A program made the translations under genes and the position numbers. Below are positions 51,758 to 59,364 of a stretch of DNA of 64,000 bases, one piece after another. How positions within the stretch are numbered: position 1 is the first letter of the stretch; each line of letters begins with the position of its first letter. Origin of the DNA: Hyphomicrobiales bacterium (GTDB taxonomy: Bacteria; Pseudomonadota; Alphaproteobacteria; Rhizobiales; JACESI01). The DNA is taken from assembly GCA_013911885.1 (NCBI GenBank), contig JACESI010000008.1, forward strand, positions 91,768-155,767, read 5' to 3'. The notes beneath the pieces were generated by a model that searched no databases, was not told the origin of the DNA, and saw only the letters and a program-made list of their open reading frames with translations.

Positions 51758-51910
51758 AACGCCCCTTTTCGGGGTCTTTTTTTTGGGTCTTTTCCGGCCC
51801 GTTTCTGAGGGTCTTTCCGGGCTCTTTTTTTGCCCTTTGCGAAGCCTCTTTTCCGGCCCGGTTTCACCCCCTTTTTCAGGTCCCTTTCAAGCCCTCTTCA
51901 AAGCCCTTTT
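51758..51910. repeat. degenerate polypyrimidine/polypurine repeat tract
   Basis: About 150 bp in which the plus strand is almost only T, C and G, with irregular copies of GGGTCTTT and CCCTTTT. The minus strand has a GTG-initiated open frame (51867 down to 51673) whose first half would be a K/R-rich peptide (for example ARKDPQKRAGKDPKKRPRKG), but its second half runs through the terminator hairpin, so I do not call it a gene. No other gene is present between the tRNA and 51911. Confidence 0.5.
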
Positions 51911-52135
51911 TCATGGCTCTTGAGAGGTCTTCAAAAGGGCCTCCGCGCTCTCCAGTTTTTCGATAATCAGCTCGATCAGATAGCACATATGAACGGGCCG
52001 GGTGAGGGCGAGGTCGTGGGCCTCGCCATTGCTGATTTCGAGGAGCAGGTCATAGACCGCGCGCAGGGTGTAGATGCCCTGCGCGATGGTGTCGCGATAG
52101 TCCCTGAGGTCCCGCTCGGCAGATCGCGCGCTCAT
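51911..52135 (-). CDS. hypothetical prophage protein
   Basis: 74 aa, helical, acidic and leucine-rich toward the end (MCYLIELIIEKLESAEALLK). Its ATG overlaps the stop of the antirepressor gene by 4 bp, so it is translated with it. No family recognised. Confidence 0.65.
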   Translation of the reverse strand: MSARSAERDLRDYRDTIAQGIYTLRAVYDLLLEISNGEAHDLALTRPVHMCYLIELIIEKLESAEALLKTSQEP

Positions 52136-52674
52136 GGCCGGGGGCTCCGCTCTGTATCAAACAGGTCGCCAGTCAGTGGTTCAATTGAAAACTCCCTAAA
52201 GTTGAGGGAGTTTTCATGAGGCTCCTTTTGTACATTTATTCCTAATTCCGCAAACTTTTCGCAATTAGGAACATGTTCCCCTTCCATCCCGCCAAACAGG
52301 CGTTGCTTGTAATGGTTGGCAAGGAGCAACTTGCTTCCGCGCCGGGTGGTGTTCATTGCCGCCCGCGCTTCCGGCTTCACCCGGCTTGGCGAGATATTGC
52401 CGAGCCACATCATGAAATCCGGATAGGCAATGCAGAGCATTTCATATTGCTTTTTATCGGCTCCAGTCGTTGCCTTAAAGGCAACACGTGCATCACTTTC
52501 TGCACCGGTCAGCTTGCGATATTGCGCGGGGTAAGAAAGCCCCAATATCTCGCAGATCGGGCGAATGGGAATGAAGGCCTCGCCGTCCCGCCACAGCCAT
52601 TCGAGCTCCTGGCCATTCAGTTTGATATAGTCGATAATATCGCCCGCAAGGGGCAGGTGTGTGTCCTGTGTCAT
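52132..52674 (-). CDS. phage antirepressor N-terminal domain protein (P22 Ant type)
   Basis: 180 aa from the ATG at 52674. The P22_AR_N domain is clear: FIPIRPICEILGLSYPAQYR, then TTGADKKQYEMLCI and ISPSRVKPEAR. In P22, Ant binds and inactivates the lysogeny repressor. The C-terminal third (ENSLNFREFSIEP ...) shows no second domain. The start is uncertain: the frame stays open to 52830, where a GTG at 52806 with GGGAG ahead would add 44 residues. Confidence 0.8.
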   Translation of the reverse strand: MTQDTHLPLAGDIIDYIKLNGQELEWLWRDGEAFIPIRPICEILGLSYPAQYRKLTGAESDARVAFKATTGADKKQYEMLCIAYPDFMMWLGNISPSRVKPEARAAMNTTRRGSKLLLANHYKQRLFGGMEGEHVPNCEKFAELGINVQKEPHENSLNFREFSIEPLTGDLFDTERSPRP

Positions 52675-52907
52675 GTCTTTGTTCCATTTTTCATATGGAC
52701 ACCGCGGGCGGCGCGGCACCGGGAGCTGAAAACCTGACAAAGAACAGGCGGGTTTATTCCCTGTCGCCGCGCCCGCAAGCGGGGCTTTGAGAGGTTTTGT
52801 ATTCACCGCACTCCCGGCATGATTTGACAATCAACCCAGAAAAATCTTGGGGAATGCCCGTTTCGTGGGCGTCCCGTCTTTGTCATGGTGTTTTCAGCAC
52901 CGAGGCC

Positions 52908-52937
52908 AGAATGGCGCAAAGCTTGACGGGCGTCAAG
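52908..52937 (-). promoter_or_regulatory. predicted promoter with palindrome upstream of the antirepressor gene
   Basis: On the minus strand TTGACG (plus 52931-52936), 17 bp, CATTCT (plus 52908-52913). The perfect inverted repeat CTTGACG-GG-CGTCAAG (52922-52937) covers the -35 box and is a candidate operator. The region 52675-53182 is otherwise without a firm gene. Confidence 0.45.
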
Positions 52938-53001
52938 GGTGGGTTGAGGGAAGGGGCGAGGCCGCCGAAATCGTACAGATCGAGATCAGGAGCGCCAAGC
53001 C

Positions 53002-53139
53002 TTAATCGTTTTTTTTCGGTTTGCTATATTTCTCTTGGCTCGTACTTTCTCGCGGGCGCGCCGACGGTCGGCCAGAGGGGGTGCATGATGGGCTCTCCTT
53101 CATATATTCCGACAGGACCTTCAAAATAATGCCGATCAT
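53002..53139 (-). CDS. possible 45-residue prophage protein
   Basis: ATG at 53139 with AGAGG before it; 45 codons, hydrophobic start (MIGIILKVL) then a Ser/Pro/Lys-rich tail. An alternative 20-codon frame (MHPLWPTVGAPARKYEPREI) begins at an ATG inside it with a stronger Shine-Dalgarno (AAGGAGA). Neither is recognised; one or none may be real. Confidence 0.25.
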   Translation of the reverse strand: MIGIILKVLSEYMKESPSCTPSGRPSARPRESTSQEKYSKPKKND

Positions 53140-53182
53140 TCTTTGCCTCTTTTCTGCTGTTCCGGCCTTCTGAGGTATGCCC

Positions 53183-53539
53183 TCAATAACGCGCCTCAGC
53201 CGCCAGCCCTTCATCGACCAGCATCTGGTTGAAGCTCATCCTATGGTCGTCAAGCGGATAGACCTCAGCGAGAAAACGGCCATATTTTTCGGTACTGTCC
53301 CTGTGGGTGCGGATAAAGACTTGCCGGTTCAGAATGCGTTCTGAAAGCCAGTCACGGGCCTTCAGGCCTGCATCCTTGTCCTCTTTCGTCACACCGCTTG
53401 TCAGGCGGATTTCCGGGGCGTTGATGCCGTAAAGGCGCAGCTTGATGCCGCTGAGGCCGGTCCTGAAGCCGAGATCGATATTGGCCGTGATCGTGTCGCC
53501 GTCATAAACATCGGTGATAAAGGCGCGGTATTCATACAT
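53183..53539 (-). CDS. thermonuclease (SNase) family protein
   Basis: 118 aa. OB-fold nuclease motifs: VYDGDTITANIDLGF (calcium/active site), LRLYGINAPEIR (catalytic Arg) and DSTEKYGRFLAEV (Glu/Arg). No signal peptide, so it would act inside the cell. Its ATG overlaps the end of the DnaA-domain gene by 8 bp, making it part of the same message. In a prophage it could degrade DNA or modulate packaging or host nucleic acids; the role is open. Confidence 0.85.
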   Translation of the reverse strand: MYEYRAFITDVYDGDTITANIDLGFRTGLSGIKLRLYGINAPEIRLTSGVTKEDKDAGLKARDWLSERILNRQVFIRTHRDSTEKYGRFLAEVYPLDDHRMSFNQMLVDEGLAAEARY

Positions 53540-54272
53540 GCTGCGCGCTCCTCTGTTCCTGTGGTGTTTCCGTTCTTCTGAGGCTCGCCTTTTTCAGCCG
53601 CTGGGCGGCAGCGAGAAGCGCATCGAGCGGCGCCCGCTCGTATCGGGAAAACCGTGCATTCTCCCAGTCCGTCACAGCCTTGATAATGTCTCGGATACAG
53701 GCATCTCTTTCGGCCTGAACCGGGGTATTGGCGACCTTGACGGGAAGGTATGCGACACTCGCCGCCTTTATGACAGGCAGCGGGTTTGCCTCCGGTGTCT
53801 CGCAACGCGCGGCTGCGGCCTTATCCGTCAGTCTCTCCGCGATCCTGGTCATGATGGTGTTGCTGACCTCATCCGCGATGAGCGCCGACATCTCTTTTGA
53901 GACCATTACGGAGCGATCTGGCGTGGGCTTGTTCTTGGTCCATAACACGATTGAATTTTCGAGATGCTCGGTGAAGGCGGCAAAATCCGGGTCATGATCA
54001 ATCGCCGCCTCGATCTTCCGGCAGGCATGGAGTATCGTTGTGTGATCCCTGTTTCCAAAGGCGCGCGCGATCTGTGGGCATGACTGCCAGGTCATTTTTC
54101 GGGTGAGATAAATGGCGATATGCCTCGCCCGCGTGAGGCTCTTTGCTCTGCTATCGCCCTCGAGCGCTTCAACCTTGAACCCCAATGTCGCCGCCACACA
54201 GGCCTTTACATCAGCGGCCTGGATATAAGGGTTCGCGCTATTTTCAGTCATATTCTCAAACGCATTACTCAT
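53532..54272 (-). CDS. prophage protein with a DnaA domain IV (DNA-binding) module
   Basis: 246 aa. Residues about 18-92 reproduce the C-terminal DNA-binding domain of DnaA: SLTRARHIAIYLTRKMTWQS and the signature IARAFGNRDHTTILHACRKI. The AAA+ ATPase domain III of DnaA is absent, so it cannot be a complete initiator. The remaining ~150 residues are helical with no recognised domain (SALIADEVSNTIMTRIAERL ... PLDALLAAAQRLKK). ATG overlaps the stop of the tail gene D by 4 bp (ATGA). It may bind DnaA boxes of phage or host DNA, either for phage replication/regulation or to compete with host DnaA; these are inferences. Confidence 0.85.
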   Translation of the reverse strand: MSNAFENMTENSANPYIQAADVKACVAATLGFKVEALEGDSRAKSLTRARHIAIYLTRKMTWQSCPQIARAFGNRDHTTILHACRKIEAAIDHDPDFAAFTEHLENSIVLWTKNKPTPDRSVMVSKEMSALIADEVSNTIMTRIAERLTDKAAAARCETPEANPLPVIKAASVAYLPVKVANTPVQAERDACIRDIIKAVTDWENARFSRYERAPLDALLAAAQRLKKASLRRTETPQEQRSAQHV

Positions 54273-55270
54273 CCTTCACCCCTCTTCTGTTGTTCCGGTG
54301 CCTCGACATTGAGGTTGTTGATATAGCCACGATCACTGAACTCATGGGTGAGCGAGGTCGCGCGCCAGAGGCCGTTGATTTCAGGCCGGAAGCCTTCCGC
54401 GTTGACATCGGCCTCCGCACGCAGTTCCGGCCTGCCCGCGAAGGTGAAGCTGCCCGATCCCGTCTTGCGGTTTGCATCCGTTCCTTCAGCCTCCGCCGCG
54501 CGGCGCGCCTCTTCCCGTGTCTTGTAGGTGTGTGGCAGGCTCAGCATCGGCCCTTCGCCGCCGGTCTCGACAGTCTCGAACAGCACCCGGCCCTGATCGC
54601 GGTCAAACCACTTCGCCGCCACCTTGCCGTGGCGCGGCCGCGGTTCGATCTCGAAGCTCCAGCTCTCGCAGTCGCGCTTTCTTACCGTGATTGCAGCAAG
54701 CGGCGTACCGAGGGAAGACGCGGCCTTGCCCTTGCGCACGAACGCATAGCCGCCGGAAACCGGCTTCGCGACCGCGTTATAGCGCTCGGCGAGCCTGGTC
54801 GCGAAATCGACAGCCGACTGGTTGAACCGCGCCTCATAATCGATCGGGATCGAAGCAAGATCGGGATCGACCCTGATCTCGATATCGTGGCGCGAAAACA
54901 CCGTCTCGAGCATGGCACCGAGCGTGGTATCGTCGAAATGTTCGCTCTGGCGTTCCTTGATACCGGAGCGGAAATCGACAGCCTCGGCGGTCACATTGAC
55001 GGTCTCGCCCCGTGTTCCGCCGGCGAAGGTCACCCGCGTCACCACAAACCGGCCCATGCTGGTGACGCCGGTCTCCTGATAACCATAAAGCGGCTCGAGG
55101 ATCGCGCCTTGTTTTGGCGAGGCCACGGCATTGTCGCGGTCATCGAAGGTAAGCTCAAGCGTGTCGGTCTCTTCGCCATTGTTATCGGTCAGAACCGCCG
55201 AGATGAGGCGGCGATAGAATTGCCGCGTTATGCTGAAATTGTCTGATTTGACGATGAGGAGCGGGCGCAT
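54269..55270 (-). CDS. phage late control / tail hub protein D
   Basis: 333 aa, the size of P2 gpD (contractile injection system VgrG/Pvc8 family). FVVTRVTFAGGTRGETVNVTA, EHFDDTTLGAMLETVF, and the C-terminal GRPELRAEADVNAEGFRPEING with RGYINNLNVE are characteristic. Forms the hub at the base of the tail above the spike. Last structural gene of the tail operon. Confidence 0.92.
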   Translation of the reverse strand: MRPLLIVKSDNFSITRQFYRRLISAVLTDNNGEETDTLELTFDDRDNAVASPKQGAILEPLYGYQETGVTSMGRFVVTRVTFAGGTRGETVNVTAEAVDFRSGIKERQSEHFDDTTLGAMLETVFSRHDIEIRVDPDLASIPIDYEARFNQSAVDFATRLAERYNAVAKPVSGGYAFVRKGKAASSLGTPLAAITVRKRDCESWSFEIEPRPRHGKVAAKWFDRDQGRVLFETVETGGEGPMLSLPHTYKTREEARRAAEAEGTDANRKTGSGSFTFAGRPELRAEADVNAEGFRPEINGLWRATSLTHEFSDRGYINNLNVEAPEQQKRGEG

Positions 55271-55273
55271 CGG

Positions 55274-55528
55274 TTACTCCCACAGATTGACGGTGGTGAA
55301 TTCGTCATTGTCTGGCAGCGGCGGCATCGTGACGATGGTGCCAAGCGGCACCACGTCGCCATTGCGGGCGACGATCGCCGAAAGCCCCGGATTATGATCG
55401 AGCATGGCCTCGACGAAGCCAGCACGGGCAATCCGTGCCGCGCGCGCCCGATCATCGACCTGCGACGAGACGAATGTCCATGCAACGCCCTCGATGCTCA
55501 TATGGTCCTGGATGACGCGATATTTCAT
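55274..55528 (-). CDS. tail protein X
   Basis: 84 aa. The stretch ARAGFVEAMLDHNPGLSAIV and RNGDVVPLGTIVTMPPLP fit the LysM-like gpX family, which in P2-like phages lies between U and D. Ends 3 bp before D. Confidence 0.85.
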   Translation of the reverse strand: MKYRVIQDHMSIEGVAWTFVSSQVDDRARAARIARAGFVEAMLDHNPGLSAIVARNGDVVPLGTIVTMPPLPDNDEFTTVNLWE

Positions 55529-55537
55529 GATCCTCTC

Positions 55538-55933
55538 TTATGAATAAGGGGCGACGTCGATGTAGAACGAGAGGACGCGCCCCTGTCCGTCCGGGCCGAT
55601 CACGCTCTGCGTATCGGATACCGACAGGATCACGACTTTCCCGAAGGGCCGCGCAATCTGGCTTGCTCCCATACCAACGAGCGACACAGCAACGCCCCGG
55701 CCCTGTGTGAGCCTGATCGCCTCATAATTTTCCCGCCCGCCAAGGGCTTCTGGAAAGATCAGCCCCGAAATCGTCATCTGATCATCGCCGAGCCCGACAA
55801 ACTGGCGCGCTGAACGCTGGCCAAAGCGCGGGATCGAGGCCCACTGCGCGACAGTCTCGCGCTCAAGCTCCTGATAATTGAGCGGCATGATTTCAAAAAT
55901 ATGCGGTCCGAGAGCAAGGAGCGGCACCATCAT
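55538..55933 (-). CDS. tail protein U
   Basis: 131 aa, gpU family: LLALGPHIFEIMPLNYQEL, the conserved GRENYEAIR region, and PFGKVVILSVSDTQS. Tail completion/terminator-type protein. ATG overlaps the tape-measure stop by 4 bp. Confidence 0.9.
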   Translation of the reverse strand: MMVPLLALGPHIFEIMPLNYQELERETVAQWASIPRFGQRSARQFVGLGDDQMTISGLIFPEALGGRENYEAIRLTQGRGVAVSLVGMGASQIARPFGKVVILSVSDTQSVIGPDGQGRVLSFYIDVAPYS

Positions 55934-58305
55934 TCAACCCCATCGTGAAGGGCTGCACCCTTGGCGCGGCTCGCTTTGCGCCGCTGTGCACCCGTGAAAT
56001 GCGCCGGAATGGTGCCGGATGTACTGACCGTCGCCTGCACCTTGATATTCGCTTGAGATATGCGCGAGACGGCGGCATCGCCGATCTTCGCACCAAGCGC
56101 CTGAGCCTGTTGTGCAAGTGCTGCCACGGCCTGATCGCCAAGCAGTGTGCCGCTTTTTGCACCGGCCTCCTGAAGCGTTTTTCCAGCCCTGTCGGCACTC
56201 CCCTCGATCTCGCGCCCCGCCGCCTGATCCAGAGAGCGCAGACCCTCGATAAGACGTGCCGGTGCCGATGCCTGACCGGATGGTGAGCCAGAAACAGAAC
56301 CGGACACAGAAACAGAACCTGTTCCGGCCCCGGTGCCAGGGGCGGCGCGAGGCGTGACACCATCCGCGGAAGGTTCGCCATTCGGTTCGGTCACACGGCC
56401 AGCCGACGGCGTTTCACGCAGAGCCGTATCGCTCAAAGGTCGCCTTTTCTTGCTCCTCCCAGCCCGTGCAGGCACATCCGCTGCCGGGGCATCGGGCGCT
56501 GTTGCACCCGCTGGCACATCCGTTGCAGGAACAGCGAAAGCACCACTTATACGGTTACGCACGCTGTCCCAAAGGCTGCCAATCTTTGCAAGCGCTGTAC
56601 TCATGAGGCTCGTCAGACCATCGATATCAATGAACTTGTCCCAGCCGAGCGGCTTGATGATTGCGTCCCAGGCAAAGAACCCGACCTCGGCTGCAAACAG
56701 CGTCCAGCCGATGACCGGGATAAGACGGGTTGCGCCCTTGCCAAACCAGACGAGCGGCTTGATCAGAAGGCCCCAGTTCGGCTGCTTGACGATGGCCGCC
56801 CAGTTTATGGGCGAAAGCGCGCGCGCCGCGCCCGCGAAGCGCTTCAACGCGCCAAGGCCACCCGCGATCGTCGGAGCCAACAGCGCAAACGCGCCCTTGA
56901 TCCGAGCGAGACCTAACGAGGCCTGAATGGCGGACGGTGTGATCTGTCGCAGACCCGATGCCATGCGCGCGAAGACCGGAATGGCGCGCACCACACCGCC
57001 ACCGACAAGAGCAAAGCCGAAGCTGAGCAGCCTCAATGCTATGCCGAGCGCAAGGGCACCGGCGGCAAGTTTGACCAGCATGCCGAATAGTTCTGGATTG
57101 GCGGCGGCCCATGCTGAAACGGTGTCGATGACCTTGCCGACGCCATCCACGATTTCGAGAAAGACCGGCAACAGCACGTCGCCGATCTGAATACCTGCTT
57201 TGGTGATCTTGTTGAACAGGAGAGCGGTGCGTTTTTCCGCGCCTTCGGCCTGTTTGGCAGCCTCATCAAAAATCGATCCCTTGAATTCGCCCGGATCCTT
57301 TACAAGGTCGAGCGCCTGGCGCAGCGTTTGCGTATTGCCGAGAAGCTTCGTGAAATCATCAGCAAAATCGAGGCCGACAATCTCGGCAAGGGCACGGGTG
57401 CCCGCGTCCCCCTTTTGGGCCAGCGTCTCGAGAAAATCGGCAAAGGCCTCAGGGCCGCGCTCGCGCAGGCCCGCCAGAAGATCCTCGCGCGACACGTCAA
57501 CAGACTTCAGGGCCGCGTCAATTGCCTTGCCACCGGTCAAAACCTTGTTGGCGAAGGCATTGAAACCGCGCGCGGCGGTCTCGGGCACGATGCCGGAGGC
57601 GACAAGCGCAGCACCAATCGCGTTCATCTGGACCGCGTTGAATTTCAGGATTTCAGCCGCACCGGCGGCGCGATTGGTGAAGTCGAAAATCTCGGCAGCC
57701 TTCGCCGCCATACTGTTCGAGAGGTGATTGGCGCTGTCGCCTAGCGCCTCGATACCGTCCTGTGTCAGCTTGTAGTTATTACGCAGCTTGGCGAAAATAT
57801 CGCCGATTTCCTGTCCCGCGATGTCGGCGGCAACCGAGGCTCTGGTCGTGAACAGCGTGAAAGCCTCGAGCGCCTCCTGCGGCACACCACCCTGGGCGGC
57901 GGCCGCCATGAGCTCGACAATGTCGCGGGCGGCGACCGGTATCTTCGCACTCGTATCAAGTGCAAATTCCCGAAGCTCCTGAAGGCGCGAGAGCGGGGCC
58001 TCAACGACCTTTTCAAGGCCTTTGAAAGACTGATCAAAGCCCGCCGCCAGTTTGATCGGCGCACTCAGGACAAGCGCCTGGCCAAAGGCACCGAGAAGAC
58101 GCGCGCGGGCCGCAGCGATGCGCTGGTTCGATCTTTCGATATTGGCTTCGAATTGCGCCGGATCGAAGAGCGGTGCCGCGCCCTTCTTGAAGGGCTTGCT
58201 GATATTATCCTCGACGCCCTTGCGGAATTGACCGAGCGAGGTGCGCGCGCGTTCCAGAGGCTGCGTGAACTGATCGACCAGTTTGAGCAGCATGGAGACT
58301 TTCAT
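55930..58305 (-). CDS. phage tail tape measure protein
   Basis: 791 aa from the ATG at 58305, which overlaps the GpE stop (ATGA); an ATG two codons upstream is possible. N-terminal coiled region, the phage tape-measure domain (AAAQGGVPQEALEAFTLFTTRASVAADIAGQ), hydrophobic segments around residues 405-440 (MLVKLAAGALALGIALRLLS), and a Pro/Ser/Gly-rich variable part near residues 590-680. Sets tail length and is released during injection. Confidence 0.93.
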   Translation of the reverse strand: MKVSMLLKLVDQFTQPLERARTSLGQFRKGVEDNISKPFKKGAAPLFDPAQFEANIERSNQRIAAARARLLGAFGQALVLSAPIKLAAGFDQSFKGLEKVVEAPLSRLQELREFALDTSAKIPVAARDIVELMAAAAQGGVPQEALEAFTLFTTRASVAADIAGQEIGDIFAKLRNNYKLTQDGIEALGDSANHLSNSMAAKAAEIFDFTNRAAGAAEILKFNAVQMNAIGAALVASGIVPETAARGFNAFANKVLTGGKAIDAALKSVDVSREDLLAGLRERGPEAFADFLETLAQKGDAGTRALAEIVGLDFADDFTKLLGNTQTLRQALDLVKDPGEFKGSIFDEAAKQAEGAEKRTALLFNKITKAGIQIGDVLLPVFLEIVDGVGKVIDTVSAWAAANPELFGMLVKLAAGALALGIALRLLSFGFALVGGGVVRAIPVFARMASGLRQITPSAIQASLGLARIKGAFALLAPTIAGGLGALKRFAGAARALSPINWAAIVKQPNWGLLIKPLVWFGKGATRLIPVIGWTLFAAEVGFFAWDAIIKPLGWDKFIDIDGLTSLMSTALAKIGSLWDSVRNRISGAFAVPATDVPAGATAPDAPAADVPARAGRSKKRRPLSDTALRETPSAGRVTEPNGEPSADGVTPRAAPGTGAGTGSVSVSGSVSGSPSGQASAPARLIEGLRSLDQAAGREIEGSADRAGKTLQEAGAKSGTLLGDQAVAALAQQAQALGAKIGDAAVSRISQANIKVQATVSTSGTIPAHFTGAQRRKASRAKGAALHDGVE

Positions 58306-58421
58306 ATCCATGGTGCCAGCCTTTCTTTGCGGATGCGGATTGCTTCTTCATGCCAGTCGAGCAGGTCTTCGAATTCCATCTCCATGATCGCAGCAAGGGT
58401 GAGACCAGGGATATCCGACAT
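58302..58421 (-). CDS. GpE family tail protein (39 aa)
   Basis: Starts with an ATG at 58421 that overlaps the stop of the tail chaperone gene (TGATG) and ends in a TGA overlapping the tape-measure ATG. The product MSDIPGLTLAAIMEMEFEDL followed by LDWHEEA matches the short P2 GpE family. It may be made alone by reinitiation, as the C-terminal part of a -1 frameshift fusion, or both; the frame runs back to the T7 slippery site at 58463-58469, giving a 171-residue fusion. Confidence 0.75.
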   Translation of the reverse strand: MSDIPGLTLAAIMEMEFEDLLDWHEEAIRIRKERLAPWI

Positions 58422-58816
58422 CACGTCAGCGGCGACACGTCGCCATTGGAGAAGAGGCCCGGAAAAAAACCGGCGAGGCCCTCATAGATCGCGGGATAAT
58501 CAGCCGGGTCGAGACCGTCGATCATGGAAGGATCGATAACGAGAACATCGGCAAGGATACCGTTTATCTCGTCGAGTTTTTCCATGGTGGCAAGCGACCC
58601 GATGGCCTCCGCGAGAAGGTCCTTGTTCGTTGAAACATTGCCAGCCGTGCCGGGTGTCTGCTTGCCTGTGCCGTCGATCAGCGCCTTGACAACATCGGGA
58701 CCGAGCAGGGCGACAAGCTTCTTGATGGTGCGGGTTTTCGGGCGTTTCAGTTCGAGCTTGCTGATTTCCTTGCCGTCGCCACAATCGATCGGGAAGGCGA
58801 GTTGAATAACGGTCAT
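58421..58816 (-). CDS. phage tail assembly chaperone (P2 gpE-like)
   Basis: 131 aa. The start IQLAFPIDCGDGKEISKLEL and RPKTRTIKKLVALLGPDV fit the Mu-like/P2-like tail assembly chaperone family. The end GLAGFFPGLFSNGD is the normal zero-frame product. A run of seven T in GGT TTT TTT CCG near the end allows a -1 shift into the GpE frame, as documented for P2 E/E'. Confidence 0.85.
   Translation of the reverse strand: MTVIQLAFPIDCGDGKEISKLELKRPKTRTIKKLVALLGPDVVKALIDGTGKQTPGTAGNVSTNKDLLAEAIGSLATMEKLDEINGILADVLVIDPSMIDGLDPADYPAIYEGLAGFFPGLFSNGDVSPLT
58463..58469 (-). other. putative -1 ribosomal frameshift site (T7)
   Basis: Coding-strand run T TTT TTT. Zero-frame codons are GGT TTT TTT CCG; after a -1 slip reading continues TCC GGG CCT and stays open to 58302, giving 118 + 53 = 171 residues. 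Position and outcome correspond to the tail-chaperone frameshift of P2-type phages. Confidence 0.6.
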
Positions 58817-58819
58817 CGC

Positions 58820-59344
58820 CTACCTCCCAAGCCGAAGGATGCGGCGGCGACCTTCATTCACGCCGACCCCGTTGATCACCGTCCAGCCGCCAAGCTGAAA
58901 ATTATATTCCCGGAATGTCCGCCCGTCCTGGACTTCCGAATAACGGAATATCGACGAGATCATGAAATCATAGCCGGATTTCTCGCCGCCCTTGGCCTCC
59001 TCGCGCTCCACTTTCATGATGCGTCCGAGAACATCGAGCGTGACCTCGATATCGCGGCCCGTTTCTTCGTCGATCTCATGATGGATGGCCGTGAACGGCA
59101 CCCGCAGGCCAGGCTGCATTCCGTAAAGACCGGTGACATCGGTATTGTTCGAGAACGTCTTGAAGGGCAACTCGCACTTGTTGGTGACGCCGAGCGGAAT
59201 ATCAATCTCCACATTCGAGCCGCCAGGCGTGAAGTCGTAGGATTTTTCCTCCAGCATCGGCAGTTTCATTTCCTCGATGTCGAGGGCGAGGTTGGTCTCG
59301 TCGTTCACGATGAGCGTGAAGCCGCGAAGAATATTGAGAGCCAT
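58820..59344 (-). CDS. phage major tail tube protein (P2 FII)
   Basis: 174 aa, same size as P2 FII. GFTLIVNDETNLALDIEEMKLP, the beta-hairpin stretch KSYDFTPGGSNVEIDIPLGV, and the C-terminal YNFQLGGWTVINGVG. Forms the inner tube of the tail. Confidence 0.92.
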   Translation of the reverse strand: MALNILRGFTLIVNDETNLALDIEEMKLPMLEEKSYDFTPGGSNVEIDIPLGVTNKCELPFKTFSNNTDVTGLYGMQPGLRVPFTAIHHEIDEETGRDIEVTLDVLGRIMKVEREEAKGGEKSGYDFMISSIFRYSEVQDGRTFREYNFQLGGWTVINGVGVNEGRRRILRLGR

Positions 59345-59364
59345 GGTTTTTACCTTTCCGGGGG

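Noticed and set aside
51673..51867. GTG-started K/R-rich open frame
   Set aside because: Its second half reads through the terminator hairpin; only the repeat tract is reported.
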